A stretch of DNA of 64,000 nt from Chryseobacterium balustinum (GTDB lineage: Bacteria > Bacteroidota > Bacteroidia > Flavobacteriales > Weeksellaceae), in contig NZ_FUZE01000001.1 of the NCBI RefSeq assembly GCF_900168205.1, positions 434,001 through 498,000 of the forward strand, given 5' to 3'. The notes below the pieces were generated by a model. It had not been told where the DNA came from. It saw only the letters and a program-made list of their open reading frames with translations, and made no database searches. Positions 23,047-31,934 of this stretch are shown here, piece after piece. How positions within the stretch are numbered: the first letter of the stretch is position 1; each line of letters starts with the position of its first letter. A program made the position numbers and the translations under genes.

Positions 23047-26000
23047 ATGCAGTTAAAAAATATCAGCGAAAAGTTCCTTCCCGATTTACTAAAAAATGAA
23101 TTTGGAAAAGAAATTTTCTCACAAATTGATACCCAGCCGCATCTTTCTGTAAGAGGAAGTGCAGGTTCTTCAGCTTCTGTTTTTGCAGCCGAGCTCTTTC
23201 TTACTCACAAAAAAACGGTTCTTTTTCTTTCAGATGACAAAGAAGAAGCATTATACATCAACAGTGAAATGGAAGATTTGTTGGGAAAAGAAAGTGTACT
23301 TTATTTTCCGGCCACTCACATGGAGCCTTATCAGGTTGAGAAAACTCAGAATGCCAATTTGGTATTGAGAACTGAGGTTTTGAATAAAATAAATTCAGAA
23401 AAATCTCCAAAAGTTATTGTCGCTTACATTGGAGCTTTGTCTGAAAAAGTGTTGAAGAAAGAAGATTTTAAAGCGATTTCTCATCAAATAAAAACCGGAG
23501 ACCATCTCGATTTTGATTTTGTTGATGAATTGCTTAATCATTATCAGTTCAATCAAACAGATTTTGTTTCCGAACCGGGAGAATTTTCTGTACGAGGGGG
23601 TATTGTCGACGTCTTTTCTTACTCTAACGAAAAACCTTACCGGATCACTTTCTTTGGAAATGAAGTAGAAAATATTAAAACCTTCGATATAGAAACCCAG
23701 CTTTCAGTTGATAAAGTAGACGGTTTTCAATTGGTTTCTAATATGAATTTTTCAGTTTCGGGAACGAGAGTTTCTTTCCTTGAAATTTTGCCTAAAGAAA
23801 GTTTCGTTATTTCCAAAAATGGAATTGTTGGTCTTCAAAAGCTGAGAACATTTTATGAAAAATCTTTAGAGAAATTTGAAAATCTAAATAAAGATATTGC
23901 GCACAGAAGTCCGCAGGAGTTATTTATTTCGGATGAAGAATTTCTTTTCGATTATAAGAAATTCAAAACCGTTGATTTCAGCAGCGTAGGAATTGAAAGC
24001 ATAAAATCTCAAGAAGTAAAACTTAATCAAACTGCACAACCTTCGTTTCACAAGAATTTTCAGTTATTAATTGAAGATTTGCAGGAGAAAAAAGAGGAAG
24101 GTTATGATATATGGATCTCTTTTTCTACTGAAAAGCAAAAAGAAAGATTGGTGTCTATTTTTGATGAACTGGGACATCAGTTGGCTTTTAAAAGTTTTAA
24201 ATCTGAACTTCACGAAGGTTTTGTAGATCCCGATCACAAAATTCTGGTCTACACCGATCATCAGATTTTTGACCGTTACCAAAGATACAAAGCGAAAAAT
24301 ACATTTGCCAAATCTGAGCAGCTAACGCTGAAAGATTTGATGTCGCTGAAAGTAGGAGATTATATTGCCCACATCGATCATGGTATCGGAAAATTTATGG
24401 GATTGGTAAAAGTCAACAACGACGGAAAAATTCAAGAATGTTTTAAATTGACGTATAAAAATGGAGACTTATTATATGTAAGTATTCATTCCCTTCATAA
24501 AATTTCAAAATATAATGGTCCGGATGGAAAAGAGATTGTTCTAAGCAAGCTCGGTTCTCCTGCATGGAAATCATTAAAACAAAAAACAAAAGCGAGAGTA
24601 AAACAGATTGCTTTCGATTTGATTAAATTATATGCGGAAAGAAAAACCGCAAAAGGATTCCAATATTCGCCAGATTCTTATCTTCAAAATGAGTTGGAAG
24701 CAAGTTTTGCTTATGAAGATACGCCAGATCAGGAAAAAGCAACTCTTGATGTCAAAAAAGATATGGAAGATGAAGGAGTGATGGATCGTTTGATTTGTGG
24801 TGATGTTGGTTTCGGAAAAACGGAAGTTGCCATTCGTGCTGCATTTAAAGCGGCTACAGATGGTAAGCAAGTTGCTATTTTGGTGCCCACTACCATTCTG
24901 GCTTTTCAACATTACAGAAGTTTCAAGGAAAGATTAAAAGATTTTCCGGTGAATATTTCTTATCTTAATAGATTCCGAACAGCAAAACAAAAATCTGAAA
25001 CTTTACAAGGGCTGGAAGACGGTAAAATGGATATCGTTATTGGTACCCATCAATTGGCTTCAGATAAAGTAAAGTTTAAAGATTTAGGCTTATTAATTAT
25101 TGATGAAGAACATAAGTTTGGAGTTTCTGTAAAAGATAAACTCAAAACAATGAAAACTAATGTTGATACCTTGACATTGACTGCAACGCCGATTCCGAGA
25201 ACTTTACAGTTTTCTCTAATGGCTGCACGAGATCTTTCGGTGATCAAAACGCCACCACCAAACAGACAGCCGGTTGATACGAATATTATTGGATTTAGCG
25301 AAGAAATTATTCGTGATGCGGTTTCTTATGAATTGCAGCGTGATGGGCAGGTTTATTTCATCAATAACAGAATTGAAAACCTGAAAGATATTGCAGGTTT
25401 GATTCAAAGATTGGTTCCTGATGCAAGAGTTATTACCGCACACGGACAAATGGAAGGGAAGCAAATGGAACAGAACGTCCTGGATTTTATGGATGGAAAA
25501 TATGATGTTTTGGTCGCAACTACGATTATTGAAAGTGGAGTAGATGTTCCGAATGCGAATACAATTTTCATTAATGATGCGCAACGTTTCGGAATGGCAG
25601 ACCTACATCAGATGAGAGGAAGAGTTGGGCGAAGCAACAGAAAAGCATTTTGCTACCTTATTACGCCGCCTTTTGATATGATGACTTCCGATGCTAGAAA
25701 ACGTTTGGAAGCAATTGAACAATTTTCAGATTTAGGAAGTGGTTTCCAGATTGCAATGAAAGATTTGGAAATTCGTGGAGCAGGAGATTTATTAGGAGGC
25801 GAACAAAGCGGATTTATTAATGAAATGGGATTTGAAACCTATCAAAAAATGATGCAGGAAGCGCTTGAAGAATTGAAAGATGATGAAAATTTTGAAAATC
25901 TTTTTGAAAATGAAGAAGACCGAAATAAGCTTTTCAAATCGGTAAAAGAAGTCAATATCGATACTGATTTGGAACTGATGCTTCCAGATTTTTATGTTTC

Positions 26001-26409
26001 GAGTACTGAAGAAAGGTTGTCGCTTTATCAGAAATTAGCCGAAATTGATAATGAAAAAGATCTGGAGAAATTTGAATCTGAGCTGAAAGACCGTTTTGGG
26101 AATTTGCCAAGTGAAGCTGTTAACTTACTGAAAAGTGTCGCACTGAAATGGTTGGCTGCCGAAATTGGTTTCGAAAAAATTGTAATGAAAAACGGAATTT
26201 TCTTAGGCTATTTTCCAAGTAACCCGCAAGATAAGTTTTATCAGACCGATAAGTTCAGACATATTATTTCTTATTTAACTCAAAATCCTGCACAAGCCCA
26301 GTTGAAAGAGAAAGCAGGCAAAGACGGAAATAATCTGATGATGCGAAAAGATAAAGTGAAAAATGTAGATGAGGTGAATGTTTTGCTCAAATCTATTTTA
26401 GGAATTTAA
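23047..26409 (+). CDS. mfd: Transcription-repair coupling factor Mfd
   Basis: A 1120-residue DNA translocase that removes RNA polymerase stalled at lesions and recruits UvrA. The UvrB-like N-terminal module is followed by a CarD-like RNA-polymerase interaction domain (KVGDYIAHIDHGIGK, near 434). The motor carries Walker A GDVGFGKT (near 584-592), the DEEH box (near 684) and TATPIPRTL. RMADLHQMRGRVGR-type motif VI and the C-terminal TRCF domain (about 950-1060) are present, so the protein is complete. It is preceded by a leader hairpin and closed by a strong terminator. Confidence 0.97.
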   Translation: MQLKNISEKFLPDLLKNEFGKEIFSQIDTQPHLSVRGSAGSSASVFAAELFLTHKKTVLFLSDDKEEALYINSEMEDLLGKESVLYFPATHMEPYQVEKTQNANLVLRTEVLNKINSEKSPKVIVAYIGALSEKVLKKEDFKAISHQIKTGDHLDFDFVDELLNHYQFNQTDFVSEPGEFSVRGGIVDVFSYSNEKPYRITFFGNEVENIKTFDIETQLSVDKVDGFQLVSNMNFSVSGTRVSFLEILPKESFVISKNGIVGLQKLRTFYEKSLEKFENLNKDIAHRSPQELFISDEEFLFDYKKFKTVDFSSVGIESIKSQEVKLNQTAQPSFHKNFQLLIEDLQEKKEEGYDIWISFSTEKQKERLVSIFDELGHQLAFKSFKSELHEGFVDPDHKILVYTDHQIFDRYQRYKAKNTFAKSEQLTLKDLMSLKVGDYIAHIDHGIGKFMGLVKVNNDGKIQECFKLTYKNGDLLYVSIHSLHKISKYNGPDGKEIVLSKLGSPAWKSLKQKTKARVKQIAFDLIKLYAERKTAKGFQYSPDSYLQNELEASFAYEDTPDQEKATLDVKKDMEDEGVMDRLICGDVGFGKTEVAIRAAFKAATDGKQVAILVPTTILAFQHYRSFKERLKDFPVNISYLNRFRTAKQKSETLQGLEDGKMDIVIGTHQLASDKVKFKDLGLLIIDEEHKFGVSVKDKLKTMKTNVDTLTLTATPIPRTLQFSLMAARDLSVIKTPPPNRQPVDTNIIGFSEEIIRDAVSYELQRDGQVYFINNRIENLKDIAGLIQRLVPDARVITAHGQMEGKQMEQNVLDFMDGKYDVLVATTIIESGVDVPNANTIFINDAQRFGMADLHQMRGRVGRSNRKAFCYLITPPFDMMTSDARKRLEAIEQFSDLGSGFQIAMKDLEIRGAGDLLGGEQSGFINEMGFETYQKMMQEALEELKDDENFENLFENEEDRNKLFKSVKEVNIDTDLELMLPDFYVSSTEERLSLYQKLAEIDNEKDLEKFESELKDRFGNLPSEAVNLLKSVALKWLAAEIGFEKIVMKNGIFLGYFPSNPQDKFYQTDKFRHIISYLTQNPAQAQLKEKAGKDGNNLMMRKDKVKNVDEVNVLLKSILGI

Positions 26410-26430
26410 TACTATAAAATATCAATTGTG

Positions 26431-26462
26431 AAAGTCTAAAAGCTATTTTAGACTTTTTTTTG
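26431..26462 (+). terminator. Terminator of mfd
   Basis: Perfect 10-bp stem AAGTCTAAAA / TTTTAGACTT with a GCTA loop, followed by TTTTTTTG. Confidence 0.9.
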
Positions 26463-26502
26463 TTAAAATATTAAAATAAATCCTTTAGTGTTGAAAATGA
26501 TT

Positions 26503-26510
26503 TATATTTG
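26503..26510 (+). promoter_or_regulatory. Putative -7 box of lipoprotein gene at 26534 (TATATTTG)
   Basis: TATATTTG ends 23 nt before the ATG. The paralogous gene at 27528 has the identical box at 27493, suggesting duplicated promoters. Confidence 0.45.
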
Positions 26511-26533
26511 TGATACTAATAACTATATAATTT

Positions 26534-27427
26534 ATGACTAAAAATTTATTAAGAGGTTTCACCGTTTTACTTCTTGGTTTTATGTTTTCATGCGATAACA
26601 CAACCGCAGATCCAATTAATAATACACTTAATAATCCTGGAGGTTCGGGAAGCAGTGGTGGAAGCGCACCAACAATTACCGGACCTCGAATTTTACACAA
26701 GGTTATTGTAAATAATGTGACGAATCATGAATTTGTAACTACTGGAAATGTTTTGGAAAAAGCTATTTTTAAAGAAGAAAGCGGCCCTAATTCTTTCTTA
26801 GTTGCAACAACGACATACACTTCAGGAAAGATTACAAGAGTGAAGTTTACGCAGGAAGTTAACGGAGCTGTTCCTACGAATGGTTTGTCATACGATTATA
26901 ATATTACTTATGATTCAGGTGGGAAAATCAATTATACAACTTGTAATACAATGTTGGGAACTATGCCACATTTCAACATGGAATATACTTATACCTATGA
27001 TAGTTCCGGAAAAATGACGAAGATTGTGGAAAAGAAAAAAATGGGCTCTACTTACACTCACTTTATTAATTATAACCTTACCAATACAGCAGACAATATT
27101 ACAAAGCTTGTAACAGAAAACGGAGCGACAAGTGATACAGGTGTTCCCGATATGTCTACAGTGATAAGCTACACATATAATTTCTCTTCTTATGACACAA
27201 AAATAAATCCTTATACGACTTTACCTAAAACATTTTTTGTGATGTGGAGTTTGCTGCATCCTAACAATTTTTTTGCTTTATCGGCCAATAACCTTATAGA
27301 TTTTAGTCTCATATTTCCAGCTCCGGCTCCTGTAATTTCTGGAACATATTTCTATTTATATGATACACAGAATTATCCGGTTTCAGCTCAGTCTCAGACT
27401 CAGAAGTATATTTATAAGGCTTTATAA
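26534..27427 (+). CDS. Lipoprotein, RHS/YD-like beta-hairpin family (paralog 1)
   Basis: A 297-residue predicted lipoprotein with Cys 20 after LLLGFMFS. A Gly/Ser-rich linker (PGGSGSSGGSAP) leads to TGPRILHKV. The body holds repeated beta-hairpin patterns such as YTYTYDSSGKMTKIVEK that resemble the YD-type or DUF4595-like repeats found in Bacteroidota surface lipoproteins. Near the end is NFSSYDTKINPYTTLP. The next gene shares IGPRALSREV and NFSSYDSQISGYTLLP, so they are tandem paralogs with the same TATATTTG box. Function unknown. Confidence 0.6.
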   Translation: MTKNLLRGFTVLLLGFMFSCDNTTADPINNTLNNPGGSGSSGGSAPTITGPRILHKVIVNNVTNHEFVTTGNVLEKAIFKEESGPNSFLVATTTYTSGKITRVKFTQEVNGAVPTNGLSYDYNITYDSGGKINYTTCNTMLGTMPHFNMEYTYTYDSSGKMTKIVEKKKMGSTYTHFINYNLTNTADNITKLVTENGATSDTGVPDMSTVISYTYNFSSYDTKINPYTTLPKTFFVMWSLLHPNNFFALSANNLIDFSLIFPAPAPVISGTYFYLYDTQNYPVSAQSQTQKYIYKAL

Positions 27428-27492
27428 TGAGTTTTTTATTGTTAGTTTTGCTAGAATATCAATTAAAATATGATTTTTATACAAAAAAAAAT

Positions 27493-27500
27493 TATATTTG
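27493..27500 (+). promoter_or_regulatory. Putative -7 box of lipoprotein gene at 27528 (TATATTTG)
   Basis: TATATTTG ends 27 nt before the ATG, the same box as the upstream paralog. Confidence 0.45.
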
Positions 27501-27527
27501 TGAAAAAATAAATAATCCCATTACATA

Positions 27528-28466
27528 ATGAAAAGACTTTTCTATTTTATTTTGCTAATAGCAGGTTTTTCTTCAATACATTCTTGTAAAGATTTGACTG
27601 ATGAAGAAGGAAATCCACTTTTGGATTTGAATGAAAATACAGGTTTGATTGGGCCAAGAGCTTTATCAAGAGAAGTGACCAATGTTGGAATGATTGCCCA
27701 ATATCAGTATACAGGTTTGCTTCTTACAAAAGTTATTACAGAAAAGGCGTCTATAACCGATGTAGAATGGAGTGGTGATAAAATCAGCAGGCTTACATTT
27801 AATGGTTTTCTAGATTTGGATAACGATGGCACAATAGATTCAGATAGTGTTTCTTATACTCAGCAATATACATATGGTAATTTGAGTAAATTAACAATGA
27901 TTTCTGAAAATAGAACAGTATTTAGAAGAACTCCACCGCCTGTAGGATCTCCACCAGGTACTCCCTCAGGTCCTTATGTTGTTTTTGCAAAAACAAAATC
28001 GATGTATAATTTAACGTATAGCTCTACAACATCAAAATTAGCTTCTATTGTAATGAAAAGGGGTGAAGATATTACTTCTTTTGCTTACACAGATTATACT
28101 AAAGCGGTGTACAGCTATTTAGGAGATAATGTATCTTCAGTAGCTAAAGAGGTAGGTAAACTTACTGGTGGTACTGTATTTGAAGATCCTGACAAAAAGT
28201 TCGTATTCAATTTTAGCAGTTACGATTCTCAAATCAGCGGATATACTTTATTGCCATTCGAATATAAAGTTTCAGTACTTATATCTACGGATATTAATGA
28301 TGACAGAGGTTTAATCTTGTCACCAAACAGTCCTAAAAGAGCTTCTGCAACAGATATGATACCAGCGATTCCTGTTACTGTTGTAGTTTCTACTAATTAT
28401 AAGTATGATCCGCAGACGTATATGACTCAAGGATTTGGAATTAATTATTTCTACAAACCTTTGTAA
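27528..28466 (+). CDS. Lipoprotein, RHS/YD-like beta-hairpin family (paralog 2)
   Basis: A 312-residue predicted lipoprotein with Cys 20 (SIHSC) followed by KDLTDEEGN, an acidic stretch that may direct it to the cell surface. It contains the DLDNDGTIDSDS segment, a calcium-binding-like DxDxDG loop, and shares the GPRALS and NFSSYD...YTLLP blocks with the preceding gene. A proline-rich insertion (TPPPVGSPPGTPSGP) is specific to this copy. No enzyme motif is seen. Closed by the terminator at 28489-28524, whose T-tract region overlaps the pth promoter. Confidence 0.6.
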   Translation: MKRLFYFILLIAGFSSIHSCKDLTDEEGNPLLDLNENTGLIGPRALSREVTNVGMIAQYQYTGLLLTKVITEKASITDVEWSGDKISRLTFNGFLDLDNDGTIDSDSVSYTQQYTYGNLSKLTMISENRTVFRRTPPPVGSPPGTPSGPYVVFAKTKSMYNLTYSSTTSKLASIVMKRGEDITSFAYTDYTKAVYSYLGDNVSSVAKEVGKLTGGTVFEDPDKKFVFNFSSYDSQISGYTLLPFEYKVSVLISTDINDDRGLILSPNSPKRASATDMIPAIPVTVVVSTNYKYDPQTYMTQGFGINYFYKPL

Positions 28467-28488
28467 TAAATAATTTTTTAAAATATTT

Positions 28489-28524
28489 AAACTCAATCCT
28501 TTTTAGGGTTGAGTTTTTTATTTT
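28489..28524 (+). terminator. Terminator of lipoprotein paralog 2
   Basis: ACTCAATCCT and AGGGTTGAGT pair over 10 positions with one G-T wobble around TTTT, followed by TTTTTATTTT. Its right arm holds the TTG used as the likely -33 element of pth. Confidence 0.82.
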
Positions 28525-28540
28525 AGAACCCTTAATTTTG
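28509..28540 (+). promoter_or_regulatory. Promoter of pth (TTG - 21 bp - TAATTTTG)
   Basis: TTG at 28509-28511 and TAATTTTG at 28533-28540 are separated by 21 bp, within the 17-23 bp range of Bacteroidota promoters. The -7 box ends 13 nt before the pth ATG. The upstream terminator overlaps it. Confidence 0.6.
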
Positions 28541-28553
28541 CAAAAAAATTCTC

Positions 28554-29117
28554 ATGAAATATTTAATTGTAGGTCTTGGAAATAAAGGCCCGGAATACGA
28601 AAATACACGTCACAATATAGGTTTTAAAGTTGCAGAAAAAATTGCTGAAACTTTAGAAGCCCCATTCAATACCACCAATTTCGGTTGGATGGCAGAAGGA
28701 AAGTATAAAGGAAGGAAAGTCTTCGTTTTAAAACCGGATACTTATATGAACCTTTCCGGAAATGCTGTAAAATACTGGATGCAGAAAGAAAATATTCCTT
28801 TAGAAAATGTCATGATTATTACCGATGATCTGGTTTTGCCTTTCGGAACATTAAGAATGAAAATGAAAGGTTCTGATGCCGGTCACAACGGACTTAAAAA
28901 TATTCAGGAAGTATTGCAGACTCAGAATTATGCAAGGCTCCGTTTCGGTATTTCTGCCGAGTTTTCTGAAGGAAGACAGGTTGATTATGTTCTTGGAACT
29001 TGGAATGAAGAAGAACGTGAAAAACTTCCTGAAAGAATAGAGAAATTTTCGAAAGCTTGTCTTTCTTTCGTTTTTGCAGGAATTAATAATACAATGTCTG
29101 CTTTTAACGGAAAATAA
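28554..29117 (+). CDS. pth: Peptidyl-tRNA hydrolase
   Basis: A 187-residue cytoplasmic enzyme that recycles tRNA by cleaving the ester bond of peptidyl-tRNA. The N-terminal signature VGLGNKGPEYENTRHNIGF includes N10 and the catalytic H20. PDTYMNLSG and GSDAGHNGLKN, the other two conserved blocks, are present. Length is normal for bacterial Pth. It converges with the carbonic anhydrase gene at 29179, separated by a GC-rich hairpin. Confidence 0.97.
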   Translation: MKYLIVGLGNKGPEYENTRHNIGFKVAEKIAETLEAPFNTTNFGWMAEGKYKGRKVFVLKPDTYMNLSGNAVKYWMQKENIPLENVMIITDDLVLPFGTLRMKMKGSDAGHNGLKNIQEVLQTQNYARLRFGISAEFSEGRQVDYVLGTWNEEEREKLPERIEKFSKACLSFVFAGINNTMSAFNGK

Positions 29118-29124
29118 AAAACAA

Positions 29125-29155
29125 GTTCGGGCGGAAGCTTTGCTTCCGCCCGAAC
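29125..29155 (-). terminator. GC-rich terminator hairpin between pth and the carbonic anhydrase gene
   Basis: Perfect 14-bp stem GTTCGGGCGGAAGC / GCTTCCGCCCGAAC with a TTT loop. On the minus strand it is followed by TTGTTTTTTATTTT; on the plus strand there is no T-tract, so it mainly serves the minus-strand unit. Confidence 0.85.
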
Positions 29156-29178
29156 GATTAATGAAAGATGAATGTTTA

Positions 29179-29814
29179 TTATAACCAAGTTACAACGCCG
29201 GTTTCAACGTCATAGTTAGCTCCAACTATTTTAATTTTGCCTTCTTCTTCAAGTCTTTTTAAAGTAGAACTTTGCTTGCGGATCTCATCAATCGCGTTTT
29301 TTACATTATGTTGGTTCAGTCGTTCCAAAAGATCCGCATTCGCAGAAGAACGTTCTTCACCATCTTCAATGATTGTATTAATGATTGGATCGAAATGACC
29401 GATCAAATGGTTCAGGTTATCCATTCCCAATCCTTCGATTTTAGCAGCATCAAGTCCGCCTTTTAAAGCTCCGCATTTTGTGTGACCTAAAACGACAACC
29501 AATTTAGAACCTGCTACGTTACAGCCAAATTCCATAGATCCTAAAATATCCTGATTCACAAAATTTCCTGCTATTCTGATACTGAAAACATCACCCAATC
29601 CCTGATCAAAGATTAATTCTGCAGAAGTACGGCTGTCGATACAGCTTAGAACCACTGCAAAAGGCCATTGTCCTTCGCGTGTAGCATTTACCTGCTCCAA
29701 AAGATCTCTGTTTGCCTTGAGGTTACCTACAAATCTTTGATTTCCTTCTTTTAAAAAGTTTAATGCTTTTTCAGGAGTAATCGTAGATTGAGTTTCAGAT
29801 GTATGTGCTTTCAT
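29179..29814 (-). CDS. Beta-carbonic anhydrase (copy 1)
   Basis: A 211-residue enzyme for reversible hydration of CO2 to bicarbonate. Zinc ligands are C58 in LSCIDSRTS, H111 and C114 in LGHTKCGAL, with the D60-R62 dyad. The N-terminus is hydrophilic with no signal peptide, so it should be cytoplasmic. It is 57 bp downstream of the SulP transporter gene, a pairing known for bicarbonate uptake, where the enzyme equilibrates imported bicarbonate with CO2. It differs clearly from the second carbonic anhydrase at 31935. Confidence 0.92.
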   Translation of the reverse strand: MKAHTSETQSTITPEKALNFLKEGNQRFVGNLKANRDLLEQVNATREGQWPFAVVLSCIDSRTSAELIFDQGLGDVFSIRIAGNFVNQDILGSMEFGCNVAGSKLVVVLGHTKCGALKGGLDAAKIEGLGMDNLNHLIGHFDPIINTIIEDGEERSSANADLLERLNQHNVKNAIDEIRKQSSTLKRLEEEGKIKIVGANYDVETGVVTWL

Positions 29815-29871
29815 ATATTGATTTATTTTTTGAATTATTATTAAAATTAAAGTTAAAAAAAATTGATGAGC

Positions 29872-31467
29872 TTACATTGCTCTTTTATGGGTAATGACGA
29901 TGTGAGAGTCTTCATCGGTTTCGTAGTCTCTGTACGAAGTTTTGAAGCCTAATAGTTCCACATTAATATCTTCTTCTTTCGCTCGGATGTTGGCAAAATC
30001 CTGAATCATTTCCAGTACATCTGTTGCGATATATGATGTTCCTCTCGCATCAATCTTTACCGTTGAGTTTGATTTTATGTTTTTCAATGTCTTTTTAATA
30101 GCAGCTTTATTCAGGAATGATACCTCTTCTGCCAATTTCATCGTAATGCCATCTGCATCAATCAGTTTTTCTCGGCTTAAATAATAAGCACGTTTCATAT
30201 TTCCTTGCAAAATATAGAAAACCGAGATTGCCAAACCAATTCCTACTCCTTTCAGCAAATCTGTAGCAACAATAGCAACTACAGTCGCTACAAACGGTAT
30301 AAACTGGAATTTTCCTAAATGCCAGAAATGTTTGAATGTAGCCGGTTTTGCCAATTTATATCCTACCAAAAGTAAGACTGCTGCAAGCGTTGATAAAGGG
30401 ATTAAATTTAAAATAAAAGGAATGGTCAATACACAAACCAATAGCAAAACTCCGTGAATCATTGCTGAAACTTTCGAAGTCGCTCCTGCATTAGCGTTTG
30501 CTGAACTTCTTACCACAACCGATGTCATTGGCAATCCCCCAATAAATGAACTGATTAAATTTCCGATTCCTTGAGCTTTTAATTCTAAATTGGTATCAGT
30601 AATTCTTCTCTGAACATCTAATCGGTCTGAAGCTTCTATACAAAGTAGCGTTTCAATTGATGCAACAATTGCAATAGTTGCTCCTACGATCCAGACTTTA
30701 GGATTAAGAAAACCGTTAAAATCGGGAAGTATTACCAAATTTTTAAAATCATCAAGACTTTGAGGAACGGGTAAAGAAACCAAATGCTCTGTACCAATTG
30801 CTAAAGAACTTCCTGACATTTTAAATGCTTCATTCAGTAAAATTCCCATTGCAACGGCAACTAATGCACCCGGTAGCATTTTTAATCTTTTTAATGCTGG
30901 AATCTTATCCCAAGCTAAAAGTACTCCAACAGAAACCAAAGTAACGATGATTGCTCCGGGATGTACAGCGCCCATTAATTCACTGAAATAATTAAAATTG
31001 ATTCCGTTGGAAAATAATGTTTCATTTCCTTCATAGTCGTTATCAAAACCTAATGCATGCGGAATTTGTTTGATAATGATAATAATTCCGATAGCAGCAA
31101 GCATTCCCTCAATTACATTATTTGGAAAATAATTGGAAATACTACCTGCTCTGATGAAGCCTAAAACTAATTGTATAAGACCAGCGATAATACCGGCACA
31201 AAGGAATAATTCGAAAGCTCCAAGATCTGTAATTGCAGTTAAAACGATTGCAGTAAGCCCTGCAGCTGGTCCTGAAACCGAAATATTAGAATTACTGAGT
31301 GCTCCAACGACTAAACCTCCTACAATACCCGCAATTACACCGGACAATGGTGGTGCACCAGAAGCTAAAGCAATTCCTAAACATAGCGGAAGGGCTACTA
31401 AAAACACAACGAGGCCTGAAGGGAAATTTTCCTTTATTCCTCCAAATAATGACTTTGATTTTTTCAT
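29872..31467 (-). CDS. SulP family anion transporter (likely bicarbonate)
   Basis: A 531-residue inner-membrane protein with 12-14 membrane segments followed by a C-terminal STAS domain from about residue 430 (VKIDARGTSYIATDVLEMI). The N-terminal FPSGLVVFLVALPLCLGIA and SGAPPLSGVIAGIVGG are typical SulP signatures. SulP proteins carry sulfate, bicarbonate or dicarboxylates. Flanking by two beta-carbonic anhydrase genes favours bicarbonate, as in BicA; the sulfate option is not excluded by sequence alone. Both neighbours run in the same direction. Confidence 0.88.
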   Translation of the reverse strand: MKKSKSLFGGIKENFPSGLVVFLVALPLCLGIALASGAPPLSGVIAGIVGGLVVGALSNSNISVSGPAAGLTAIVLTAITDLGAFELFLCAGIIAGLIQLVLGFIRAGSISNYFPNNVIEGMLAAIGIIIIIKQIPHALGFDNDYEGNETLFSNGINFNYFSELMGAVHPGAIIVTLVSVGVLLAWDKIPALKRLKMLPGALVAVAMGILLNEAFKMSGSSLAIGTEHLVSLPVPQSLDDFKNLVILPDFNGFLNPKVWIVGATIAIVASIETLLCIEASDRLDVQRRITDTNLELKAQGIGNLISSFIGGLPMTSVVVRSSANANAGATSKVSAMIHGVLLLVCVLTIPFILNLIPLSTLAAVLLLVGYKLAKPATFKHFWHLGKFQFIPFVATVVAIVATDLLKGVGIGLAISVFYILQGNMKRAYYLSREKLIDADGITMKLAEEVSFLNKAAIKKTLKNIKSNSTVKIDARGTSYIATDVLEMIQDFANIRAKEEDINVELLGFKTSYRDYETDEDSHIVITHKRAM

Positions 31468-31611
31468 GATATTGAAAAATGATAAATGTAACCGATTGAT
31501 ATTTAATTATAAAAAGTATAATTAAAGACATCAGTGATAAAAATTGAATTAATTAAAAAGGGCATCTATTCAACATCAAATCTGATATGAACAATTGCTA
31601 ATGTATTTCAA

Positions 31612-31911
31612 TTAAGCTTCCGGAGGTGGAGAAAATATGGTAAGAAATGGCGAAAGATGAAAAGAATCATCAATCAGCACAAAAGATCTGCGCTCGAGAT
31701 CAGGCTCGAAAAACTTCAGAAAATCATGTACGTTTAAAGTCTTTGGTAAAGTCTTTTCGTAAACCGTAAATGATGAATAATGAGAGTGGGTTTCTTCTTC
31801 ATTTAAAATTACATTCGTTCTCTGTATCTCCCAACCAAAAACCGCAGCGATGCTCGGCAAGGCTGTGAAGTTTAGGATAAACAGTAATGTAATAATACTC
31901 CAGAATTTCAT
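31612..31911 (-). CDS. Small exported or membrane protein of unknown function (99 aa)
   Basis: A 99-residue protein with an N-terminal hydrophobic segment (FWSIITLLFILNFTALPSIAA) that looks like a signal peptide or anchor. The remainder is mixed with VYEKTLPKTLNVHDFLKFF and ends HLSPFLTIFSPPPEA. I recall small Bacteroidota proteins with a similar PPPEx tail near carbonate or metal genes, but cannot name a family. It lies 23 bp downstream of carbonic anhydrase 2 and 144 bp upstream of the SulP gene, so it is likely part of this operon. Confidence 0.6.
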   Translation of the reverse strand: MKFWSIITLLFILNFTALPSIAAVFGWEIQRTNVILNEEETHSHYSSFTVYEKTLPKTLNVHDFLKFFEPDLERRSFVLIDDSFHLSPFLTIFSPPPEA

Positions 31912-31934
31912 TCACTCAATTTTTTAAAGAAAGA

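Noticed and set aside
25216..25584. 122-codon minus-strand frame
   Set aside because: Antisense to the mfd motor domain.
31133..31525. 130-codon plus-strand frame
   Set aside because: Antisense to the SulP gene N-terminal region; hydrophobic transporter codons give a long chance frame.
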